A DNA stretch of 64,000 nucleotides from Pseudomonas sp. K2I15. GTDB lineage: Bacteria; Pseudomonadota; Gammaproteobacteria; Pseudomonadales; Pseudomonadaceae. A program made the translations under genes and the position numbers. Below the pieces are notes generated by a model. That model made no database searches and was not told where the DNA came from. It saw only the letters and a program-made list of their open reading frames with translations. Of this stretch, positions 32,945 to 40,113 are shown one piece after another (the first letter of the stretch is position 1; every line of letters starts with the position of its first letter). Where the stretch lies: positions 1 through 64,000 of the forward strand of contig NZ_NIXO01000025.1 in the NCBI RefSeq assembly GCF_002204795.1, given 5' to 3'.

Positions 32945-34131
32945 GTGAAAGCCTGAGCCAGACATTTTTGGCAATCACCCGCAACACCACGGATCTGGAA
33001 TGGCTCCAGGGCGCGCTCGCGCCCCTCGGGCAAGTGGTCAGCGCCGGCGCCGGCAGCCTCGACGAGCTGTTGGCGCTGGTGGACGTGACGTTCGCCAACC
33101 TGGTGTTTATCGGCCTGGATCGTGAACACGTGACCACCCAGTGCGCGCTGATCGAAGGCGCCCTGGAAGCCAAGCCCATGCTCGCCATCGTGGCCTTGGG
33201 CGACGGCATGGACAATCAACTCGTGCTGAACGCGATGCGTGCCGGCGCACGGGATTTTGTGGCGTACGGCTCACGTTCCAGTGAAGTCGCCGGCCTGGTT
33301 CGCCGCCTGAGTAAACGCTTGCCGGCGGTTGCCAACAATGCCCACTTGGGCGGGCTGACCGTGCTCTACGGCACCCAAGGCAACGCCGACGGCGCGCTGA
33401 TCGCCAGCCACCTGGCGCTGGTGGTGCAAAAAAGCGGGCAGCAAACGTTGCTGCTCGACCTGGGCCTGCCGCTCGCAGACAGCCTGGCGCTGCTGGGGCT
33501 GGAAAGCTCTTTTCATTTCGGCGACGCCCTGCGCCACCTGCGTCGCCTGGACTCAACCCTGATCAACAGCGCCTTCACCTCGGCCGAAGCAGGCCTGCGC
33601 ATCCTCGCCTATCACAATAACGACGAGCCGCTGGACCGTACCAGTGCCGCTGAGCTGTACATGCTGCTCAGCGCCCTGCGCCAGCACTTCCAGCACATCG
33701 TGGTGAACCTGACCGGGCAACCCGACAGTGAAGCCTTGCGCACCTTTGTCAGCCACTGCGACAAACTGCTGTGGTGCACCGACCAAAGCGTGCCGGACTG
33801 CCGCCGTAACCTGGCGGTACTTAACCTGTGGCGAGAAAAAGGCATGAAACTGGACCATGCCCGCCTGCTGGTAGACCGCTACCTGAAAGGTGCCGCCCCG
33901 GACTCCGAGGCCCTTGGCAAAAGCTTCGGGCTGGAAGTGATCGCTGTATTGCCCTGGAGCCCGGAAATTCGCCTGAGTGCCAAAAACCAGGCCCAGACCC
34001 TGTTCGCCCTGGCCCCGCGGGAAAGCCTGACGCAAGCATTGCGTAGCTTGGGTGAGCGCCTGGCAAAACGCTCCGAAGGTCTGGAAAAACCCACCACCAA
34101 CTGGCTTAACCGCCTTCTGGGGACCAAATGA
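32941..34131 (+). CDS. tadZ: TadZ/CpaE-like localisation protein with degenerate P-loop
   Basis: A 396-residue protein with an N-terminal receiver-like domain lacking a clear phospho-site (residues 1-120) and a C-terminal MinD/ParA-like domain. The Walker A region reads GTQGNADGALIA and lacks the signature lysines of canonical KGGxGKT loops, so ATP hydrolysis is doubtful. The partner motif LLLDLGLPLADSL is present. TadZ proteins position the Tad machine in the cell. It overlaps rcpA and tadA by ATGA on both sides, indicating tight translational coupling. Confidence 0.9.
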   Translation: MSESLSQTFLAITRNTTDLEWLQGALAPLGQVVSAGAGSLDELLALVDVTFANLVFIGLDREHVTTQCALIEGALEAKPMLAIVALGDGMDNQLVLNAMRAGARDFVAYGSRSSEVAGLVRRLSKRLPAVANNAHLGGLTVLYGTQGNADGALIASHLALVVQKSGQQTLLLDLGLPLADSLALLGLESSFHFGDALRHLRRLDSTLINSAFTSAEAGLRILAYHNNDEPLDRTSAAELYMLLSALRQHFQHIVVNLTGQPDSEALRTFVSHCDKLLWCTDQSVPDCRRNLAVLNLWREKGMKLDHARLLVDRYLKGAAPDSEALGKSFGLEVIAVLPWSPEIRLSAKNQAQTLFALAPRESLTQALRSLGERLAKRSEGLEKPTTNWLNRLLGTK

Positions 34132-35399
34132 ACGGCGAGAAGCTATTTGGTGTTCCCGCGCGCGGCGGCGTCGGCAATACCGATCACGACGGCCTGAAAC
34201 TGGTGCTGCATCGCTACATCATCGATGCCATCGAAGACTCGGGGAAAAACCTGCTGGAAGGCACACGCCAATCCCTCGCGCAATTTGTGATCGACAAGGT
34301 GGCCGAATACATCACGCGCATGCACCTGGCGATTTCCCGCTATGAAATGGAGCGCCTGGCCGAAGAGATCGTTGATGAACTGACCGGTTTCGGCCCGCTG
34401 GAAGTGCTGCTGCGCGACCCCACGGTCACCGAGATTCTGGTCAACGGCCCGCACCGGGTATTCGTCGAGCGCGATGGCCTGCTGCAGCAGAGTGATTTGC
34501 GCTTCATTGACGACCACCATGTCGAACGGGTCATGCAGCGAATCCTCGCGCCCCTGGGGCGGCGGCTGGATGAGTCGTCGCCGATGGTTGATGCGCGCCT
34601 GCCGGATGGCAGCCGGGTCAACGCAATCATCCCGCCGATTGCCCTGGATGGGCCCTGCCTGTCGATTCGGAAGTTTCGCAAAGACATGCTTAAAAGCAGC
34701 GACCTGGTGGCCATGCAAACCATCGACCAGGCCATTTTCGAGTTCTTCCAGGAGGCCGTCGGCAAACGCTGCAACATCCTTATCAGTGGCGGTACCGGCA
34801 CCGGTAAAACTACGCTGCTGAACATCCTCAGCCAATTGATCAACCCTCGCGAACGCTTGGTCACCATCGAAGACGTGGCCGAGTTGCAACTGGGCCATCC
34901 CCACGTCGTACGCCTGGAAACCCGCCCGCCCAACGCCGAGGGGCATGGTGAGGTGAAAGCCAGTGACCTGATCCGCAACGCCCTGCGGATGCGGCCCGAC
35001 CGGATCATCCTCGGCGAGATTCGGGGCGTCGAAGTCATCGACGTGTTGACCGCCATGAACACCGGCCACGACGGCTCGATGAGTACCGTGCACGCCAACA
35101 ACGCCCAGGATGCCTTGCTGCGCCTGGAAACCCTGGTGGGCCTGACCGGGCGAGTCGTGGCGGAAAAAACCCTGCGACAAATGATCTGCGCGGCCCTGGA
35201 CGTAGTGATCCAACTGACGCGCCTGCCCGATGGCCGCCGCTGTGTCAGCGAGGTGGTGGAAGTGGTAGGCATACGCGAGGACGTGTACGTCATCAACACC
35301 CTGTTTCGCCACGACAAGCGCAGCGGCTTTGGCTTCCTGCGGGAGGCCGTCAACCCGGCCGGTGACAAGCTGCGCCACGAAGGCCACCTGCCGGTGTAG
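34128..35399 (+). CDS. tadA: TadA/CpaF pilus assembly ATPase
   Basis: A 423-residue secretion ATPase of the type II/IV superfamily. The Walker A is GGTGTGKTT at residues 221-229, and the Asp box and Walker B lie in RPDRIILGEIRG near 285. A His box with HDGSMSTVHANN follows near 315. It forms a cytoplasmic hexamer that powers Flp pilus polymerisation through TadB/TadC. It overlaps tadZ by ATGA and precedes tadB by 11 bp. Confidence 0.95.
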   Translation: MNGEKLFGVPARGGVGNTDHDGLKLVLHRYIIDAIEDSGKNLLEGTRQSLAQFVIDKVAEYITRMHLAISRYEMERLAEEIVDELTGFGPLEVLLRDPTVTEILVNGPHRVFVERDGLLQQSDLRFIDDHHVERVMQRILAPLGRRLDESSPMVDARLPDGSRVNAIIPPIALDGPCLSIRKFRKDMLKSSDLVAMQTIDQAIFEFFQEAVGKRCNILISGGTGTGKTTLLNILSQLINPRERLVTIEDVAELQLGHPHVVRLETRPPNAEGHGEVKASDLIRNALRMRPDRIILGEIRGVEVIDVLTAMNTGHDGSMSTVHANNAQDALLRLETLVGLTGRVVAEKTLRQMICAALDVVIQLTRLPDGRRCVSEVVEVVGIREDVYVINTLFRHDKRSGFGFLREAVNPAGDKLRHEGHLPV

Positions 35400-35410
35400 G
35401 AGGCAACCCG

Positions 35411-36295
35411 ATGATCGGTCCGATTCTGCTCGCCCTGCTCGCTGTGGGCCTTCTGGTGCTGGGGATAGGCCTGATGCGCAACGGTTTGCGCCAGGCGCAG
35501 ACCGACCGGGTGCTGGGGCGTCTGGCCGAGGGGCAGCCCCAGGCCATGAAAGACAACGCTGTGACCACCAGCCTGGAGCGCACCTTTATCCGTGCAGGCC
35601 TTGGCAGGCCCACCGAGCGCCTGGGCCTGTGGCTGACCCTTTGGGCCGTTGGCGCCCTGCTGGGCGGGCTCGTGGGCGAGTGGGCAGGCCTGCTGGTGAT
35701 GGTAGTGGCACCGCCGTTGGCTCTGCGCCTCTACATCGCCGTACGCTACCGACGCCGGCTGCGCCGAATGATCGAACAACTGCCGCAATTGCTCGACCAC
35801 GCCGTACGCAGCCTCAAATCCGGGCGCACCCTGGCGGACGCCATCCTGAGCGGCATCGATGCCAGCGACGACCCGTTGAAAAAATCCATGGGGCGCATCA
35901 AGCGCAATGTGCAACTGGGTGTCAGCCTGCCAGAGGCGGCTCAAGACTATGCCGAGTTTTATGAACAGGATGAACTGCGCCTGTTTGCCTTGGGCCTCAA
36001 GGTCAACCACCGCTACGGAGGCAACGCCAGTGAGCTGCTGGAAAACCTGATCAAGATGATTCGCGAGCGCGACCAGGGCGCCCGGCAATTACGCGCCATG
36101 ACGGGTGAAACCCGGGTGACCGCGCTGGTGCTCGCGGTGCTGCCGGTGAGTGTCGCGGGCTACTTCCTGATCGCTAATCCGGTGTACCTGATGGCCATGT
36201 GGGACGACCACAGTGGCCAACGCCTGATGCTCGGCGCATTCGCCTTGCAAATCATCGGCTGCGTGGCGCTGTGGCGCATGTTGCGGAGTATCTGA
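35411..36295 (+). CDS. tadB: TadB inner-membrane platform protein
   Basis: A 294-residue T2SF-family (GspF-like) membrane protein. It has two N-terminal and two C-terminal hydrophobic segments around a cytoplasmic domain that contains IEQLPQLLDHAVRSLKSGRTL, the GspF signature, near residues 120-145. Together with TadC it forms the membrane platform driven by TadA. tadC begins 1 bp after its stop. Confidence 0.93.
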   Translation: MIGPILLALLAVGLLVLGIGLMRNGLRQAQTDRVLGRLAEGQPQAMKDNAVTTSLERTFIRAGLGRPTERLGLWLTLWAVGALLGGLVGEWAGLLVMVVAPPLALRLYIAVRYRRRLRRMIEQLPQLLDHAVRSLKSGRTLADAILSGIDASDDPLKKSMGRIKRNVQLGVSLPEAAQDYAEFYEQDELRLFALGLKVNHRYGGNASELLENLIKMIRERDQGARQLRAMTGETRVTALVLAVLPVSVAGYFLIANPVYLMAMWDDHSGQRLMLGAFALQIIGCVALWRMLRSI

Positions 36296-36296
36296 A

Positions 36297-37181
36297 ATGG
36301 CGATAGTGATCAGTGTCGTATTGTTTCTTGCCGCGTTGTCGCTACTGCTGACCAATATCTTGAGCAGTCGTCGTCAACAACGCCTGGTCACCCAACGGCT
36401 GCAAGGCGAGCCAGGCCGTAACGACAAAATGAGTGAGTGGTTGCACCAGTTGGGCAACACCCGGATCGGCCAGCGCACTATCAGCCTCGATAACGAAACC
36501 CAGACCCTGCTCAACCGCATGGGCTGGAGAAAGGCCAGCCACCGTTCGATGTTCGCCGCCTGCCAGATCGGCTCGCCAATACTCCTGCTGGGCCTGACCG
36601 CACTGGTACTGGAGCTGTTTTTTCCCGGCACCGAGCATGGCTCTGTGCTCGCCCTGCTGGGCCTGATCATCGGTTACCTGCTGCCCAAGCGAATACTGGT
36701 TTCGCTCGCCAAAAAGCGTCAGGAACGAATCGCCCGGGAAGTGTCGACCTTCATTCCCCTGGTGCGCATTCTGTTTGAGTCAGGCATGGCCGTGGAGCAG
36801 GCGCTTAGGGTCATGGCCTACGACGCGCAGAAACTGTTGCCGGTACTGACCGCCGAACTGCGCCTGGTACTGGCGCGCGTCGATTCCGGGCTGGAGCTGG
36901 GTGAAGAATTAAACAAGGCCAGCCAGTTGCTGGCCGTCGATGAACTCAGCGACACCTGCCTGATTCTCCAGCAGCTTCTGCATCAGGGCGGCGGTGCGAT
37001 GAAGTCGCTGCAATCGCTCAAGCAACTGCTGGACGACCGGCGCCTGACCCGCCTGCAGGAATACATTTCCAAGATGTCCGCCAAAATGTCCGTGGTGATG
37101 ATGCTGTTCCTGTTTCCCGCGTTACTGATCGTATTGGCCGGCCCTGGCTTTATCGCCATCGCCAAAGCCTTCGCGCCTTGA
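36297..37181 (+). CDS. tadC: TadC inner-membrane platform protein
   Basis: A 294-residue GspF-like membrane protein homologous to TadB, with hydrophobic segments near residues 5-20, 85-125 and 265-290 and the T2SF motif FIPLVRILFESGMAVEQAL near 150. The ATG is directly adjacent to the tadB stop, so the pair is likely made in equal amounts. The following tadD gene begins 11 bp downstream. Confidence 0.93.
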   Translation: MAIVISVVLFLAALSLLLTNILSSRRQQRLVTQRLQGEPGRNDKMSEWLHQLGNTRIGQRTISLDNETQTLLNRMGWRKASHRSMFAACQIGSPILLLGLTALVLELFFPGTEHGSVLALLGLIIGYLLPKRILVSLAKKRQERIAREVSTFIPLVRILFESGMAVEQALRVMAYDAQKLLPVLTAELRLVLARVDSGLELGEELNKASQLLAVDELSDTCLILQQLLHQGGGAMKSLQSLKQLLDDRRLTRLQEYISKMSAKMSVVMMLFLFPALLIVLAGPGFIAIAKAFAP

Positions 37182-37192
37182 GAGGACATGCA

Positions 37193-37915
37193 ATGAAGAC
37201 AGTGATGATCGCCTGCAGCCTGTTGTTGTTAGGCGGTTGCGCCAGTAATGGGCAGTTGCCGTGGGCGGGTTTCAGCGCGCAGGGCAGTTGTGCCAAGCCC
37301 AACTCCAATCAGGAGTTGTCGCTGAACCTGGCCGACGATATGGCCAACGAGGGCAAGCTTCACGCCAGCCTGGCCAACCTGCAAAACCTGCCGGACACCC
37401 TGCCCCAGGTACGCCAGCGCCAGGCCAAGGTGTACCGCCTGCTGGGGCGCAGTGAAGCCGAACCGCTGTACCGCAGCCTGCTCGGCACCTGCCTGGCCGC
37501 CGAAGGCGAGCACGGCCTGGGCCAACTGGCGGCGGCCAAGGGTGAGAACGGCCAAGCCATGGCGCACTTGCAACGCGCAGCCAAGATGTCGCCCACCGAT
37601 GAAAAAATCCGCAACGACCTGGGTGTGGTGTACCTCAATCAACGGCGCCTGGAAGACGCGCGCTTCGAATTTCTCACGGCCATAGAGCTCAAGCAGAGCG
37701 ATCAACTGGCAGCGGTCAACCTGGTGACGCTGATGATTTATCAGGACAACTGGGAACAGGCCGCACAAGTGGCCAGCCGTATGGGCCTGAGCCCCGAACA
37801 AGTAACGCAGGCCCAAGCCCGGGCGCAGGAACTCAAGGCGCCCGTATCAACGGTGACACCGCTGAAAGATCAGGTCGCAGCCGTCAACGACGTGCTGCCC
37901 GCGCCGGTCAAATAG
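37193..37915 (+). CDS. tadD: TadD pilotin-like TPR lipoprotein
   Basis: A 240-residue lipoprotein. The lipobox LLGGC places the lipidated cysteine at C16. Tetratricopeptide-like helices follow, including KIRNDLGVVYLNQRRLEDARFEFLTAIEL near residues 130-160. It is thought to help the secretin assemble in the outer membrane. The ATG at 37193 follows AGAGGA; the in-frame start five codons earlier would spoil the signal peptide. Confidence 0.9.
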   Translation: MKTVMIACSLLLLGGCASNGQLPWAGFSAQGSCAKPNSNQELSLNLADDMANEGKLHASLANLQNLPDTLPQVRQRQAKVYRLLGRSEAEPLYRSLLGTCLAAEGEHGLGQLAAAKGENGQAMAHLQRAAKMSPTDEKIRNDLGVVYLNQRRLEDARFEFLTAIELKQSDQLAAVNLVTLMIYQDNWEQAAQVASRMGLSPEQVTQAQARAQELKAPVSTVTPLKDQVAAVNDVLPAPVK

Positions 37916-37937
37916 GTCTCTGAAGGGAGTGCACAAG

Positions 37938-38216
37938 ATGAAACTCACACTGCTCGCCACTCTGCTGTTGGCCAGCCTGCCGCTGACGGTGCAGGCCATT
38001 GAGCCAGGGCCTTCTTCGCCACAGCAAAAACAGACCGAGGGCTGGCTGCAGATGCAAGTCAGCGGCGAACGGGCGTCCTCAAACCTGCAAAAAGCCACGC
38101 CCGCTGAACGCGACCAGGCGATGCAACGTCTGCTGGAAAGTTACAAACACCCTATTCCTGAGTATTACGACCAGAAACAGGGTGGCAACACTCCCGGTGG
38201 CAGCGGCAGTAACTAG
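37938..38216 (+). CDS. DUF3613 secreted protein, last gene of the tad operon
   Basis: A 92-residue protein with a signal peptide (residues 1-20, cleavage near VQA). The mature region contains the DUF3613-type segment GWLQMQVSGERAS followed by YKHPIPEYYDQ near residue 75 and a Gly/Ser tail. Its function is unknown, but it is a regular companion of tad operons in Pseudomonas. AAGGGAG precedes the start, and its stop lies 1 bp beyond the convergent pprB stop region. Confidence 0.82.
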   Translation: MKLTLLATLLLASLPLTVQAIEPGPSSPQQKQTEGWLQMQVSGERASSNLQKATPAERDQAMQRLLESYKHPIPEYYDQKQGGNTPGGSGSN

Positions 38217-39013
38217 TGGGCAGTGACGCGCTGGCGTGCCGCTGAATTACTCGGCGATAACGCCAGCGCCAACTGGGTGCGGTTGTGCATGTGGGTCAGG
38301 CGCAACACCTGGGACACGTAAAGTTTTACCGTGTTTTCGGTGATGCCCAGCTCACAGGCAATTTGATAGTTGGTCTGGCCCTTGCCTACCAACCTTGCGA
38401 CATCCAGTTGGCGCGGGGACAACTGATTGAAGATCGCCGGAATTTCAACGCGGTCAGTCTCGCTGACGTCGCCCCCGGCCTCATCCGACAGCGTGGATTG
38501 CGGGCTGCTGCGCACCTTGTCGAGGTCATGATAAAGATCGTCAATGGACGCCGAGAGAAACTGCAGTTTCTGGTTCAGATGCCCCAGGTCGAGGTTTTTC
38601 TGCCGGTCTTTCAGCGCCACCACCTGGCGCTGCAACCCTTCAAGCAGTTCGTCCAGGTTGATCGGTTTCTGGTAGTAATCGGCGATCCCGGCGCGCAGGG
38701 CCTTGATCACGTCCTGCTTGTCTGCACGGCCGGTCAACATGATCGCCTCAAAGACTCGCTGCTTGCCGGCCAGGCGTTGCAGGGCCTGAACCAGCTCGAT
38801 GCCGTCCATCTCCGGCATGTGCAGATCGCACAGCACCAGGCCGATCTCGGCATCTTCGCCAAAACGCTCGATGGCCTGCTGGCTGGAGTGGCAAGGGACG
38901 CAACGGTAACCGCTGCTTTCAAGAAATTCGCAAAGCTCTTCCACGATCAGAGGCTGATCGTCGACCACGAGCACTTTCACTTCAGAGGTAAGCTTGTTCA
39001 CGCGCAACTCCAT
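38213..39013 (-). CDS. pprB: PprB response regulator (LuxR-type output)
   Basis: A 266-residue regulator. The receiver domain covers residues 12-135, with VVDDQ, phospho-acceptor D63 in CDLHMP, T94 in MLTGRA and K116 in QKPI. A coiled linker follows, then a NarL/LuxR helix-turn-helix near 200-255 (LSPRQLDVARLVGKGQTNYQIA). In P. aeruginosa PprB, phosphorylated by PprA, activates the flp and tad genes among others; its position here within the tad cluster supports the same role. The ATG at 39013 was chosen because the residues upstream do not resemble the family. Two CTTTCCTA sequences lie upstream. Confidence 0.88.
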   Translation of the reverse strand: MELRVNKLTSEVKVLVVDDQPLIVEELCEFLESSGYRCVPCHSSQQAIERFGEDAEIGLVLCDLHMPEMDGIELVQALQRLAGKQRVFEAIMLTGRADKQDVIKALRAGIADYYQKPINLDELLEGLQRQVVALKDRQKNLDLGHLNQKLQFLSASIDDLYHDLDKVRSSPQSTLSDEAGGDVSETDRVEIPAIFNQLSPRQLDVARLVGKGQTNYQIACELGITENTVKLYVSQVLRLTHMHNRTQLALALSPSNSAARQRVTAH

Positions 39014-39052
39014 GCCTGGGCAAGCCAAAGACCGACCGATCCATTCCGACCA

Positions 39053-39098
39053 CTTTCCTATACAGCCTACCCATAAACGTAGACGTACTTTCCTACTA
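39053..39098 (-). promoter_or_regulatory. Repeated TAGGAAAG boxes upstream of pprB
   Basis: On the minus strand TAGTAGGAAAG (39098 to 39088) is identical to the motif before rcpC. A second TAGGAAAG (39060 to 39053) repeats it 35 bp closer to the pprB start. The spacing of three to four helical turns suggests a multi-site operator or autoregulation. Confidence 0.45.
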
Positions 39099-39115
39099 TG
39101 TACATAGCAATACCC

Positions 39116-39601
39116 CTACGTGGCGACTAATGGGATCCAAAACCAGGCGAGACAGAAACCGATCAATAAAAACGGCACGAACGGCTGCTTGGCCGAGCGT
39201 GCCGGGTCAAGGTACTGCAAGGTATTCCTAAGCCCTTGATTCATCAGCGGCCACAGCCTGGGGGCCAGCAGCAGCCACACCGCACTGGCAAGGCCCGCTC
39301 CGATAAATGTGCCCAGTACATAGAGAGAGTTGGTCGCCAGCCCCAATGCCGCGATGAGTTTCACGTCACCGGCGCCAAGACGGCCCAGGGCGTAACCGGG
39401 CAGGGTGAACAGCAAGGCCAAAGCAAACGCCAAACCGCCCTCGGCAGCTGGCGCGCCAAGCCAGGTGGTGCCACTACAGAGCAGGTAAACCAGCGCCAGC
39501 AGGCCTGCGCCGAGGGTCAGGCGGTTGGAGATCTGGCGTAAACGAATATCTTGTACGGCGCACAGCGCCAGCCAAACGATCAGGACGAGGCTTTGAATCA
39601 C
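39116..39601 (-). CDS. fppA: FppA prepilin peptidase for the Flp pilus
   Basis: A 161-residue A24-family aspartic peptidase, short as usual for FppA/TadV because it lacks the methyltransferase domain. Catalytic aspartates are D18 in QDIRLRQISN and D79 in GAGDVKL, within a protein of about four to six membrane helices. It cleaves the Flp and TadE/TadG-type prepilins. The start is GTG at 39601; no better ATG is near. It is divergent from tadE. Confidence 0.9.
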   Translation of the reverse strand: MIQSLVLIVWLALCAVQDIRLRQISNRLTLGAGLLALVYLLCSGTTWLGAPAAEGGLAFALALLFTLPGYALGRLGAGDVKLIAALGLATNSLYVLGTFIGAGLASAVWLLLAPRLWPLMNQGLRNTLQYLDPARSAKQPFVPFLLIGFCLAWFWIPLVAT

Positions 39602-39672
39602 GTAAAAAAAATCCCTTTTTGCTGAATGATTCTATGCTGATATCAGGTAGTGGTAGTCAGGGTAGACGAGTC

Positions 39673-40113
39673 ATGAAAAAAGGCCTCCCTAGAAAGCAAA
39701 AAGGTGCCGCCGCGCTGGAGTTCGCGATGGTCTTCATGATTTTTTTTGCCGTATTTTATGGTTTGGTCAGCTACAGCCTGCCGTTGCTGCTGATGCAATC
39801 CTTTACCCAGGCCGCCGCCGAAGGGGTACGACGCAGCGTCGCGCTGGACCCCGCCATGCCAAGCTACATAACGGTACTGCCGGTCCAGGCCGTCGCCGCG
39901 GCCCAGGCGCAACTGTCGTGGATCCCTCCCCAGTTCAAATTCCTTCCTGGGTACGTCACGGCAACCTACAGCCCGACGGGCGTGTTGACGGTGTACGTCA
40001 ACTACCCGACGTCCAGCCTCCAAAGTGTGTTGCCGTTTCTGGTGCTGCCAGGCTTTGGCACCGTGCCCGCCCTGCCCCCCACGCTTTCCGCCCAATCGAG
40101 CCTGCAATTTTGA
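39673..40113 (+). CDS. tadE: TadE-like pseudopilin
   Basis: A 146-residue pseudopilin. The N-terminus RKQKG-AAALEF has the prepilin cleavage site after G11 with E16 at +5 and F17 at +6, followed by a hydrophobic helix (residues 17-40). The rest is a small periplasmic domain. TadE is a minor subunit processed by the prepilin peptidase encoded divergently next door. The stop TGA overlaps a TTG start of pprA in the form TTGA, suggesting coupled translation. Confidence 0.85.
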   Translation: MKKGLPRKQKGAAALEFAMVFMIFFAVFYGLVSYSLPLLLMQSFTQAAAEGVRRSVALDPAMPSYITVLPVQAVAAAQAQLSWIPPQFKFLPGYVTATYSPTGVLTVYVNYPTSSLQSVLPFLVLPGFGTVPALPPTLSAQSSLQF

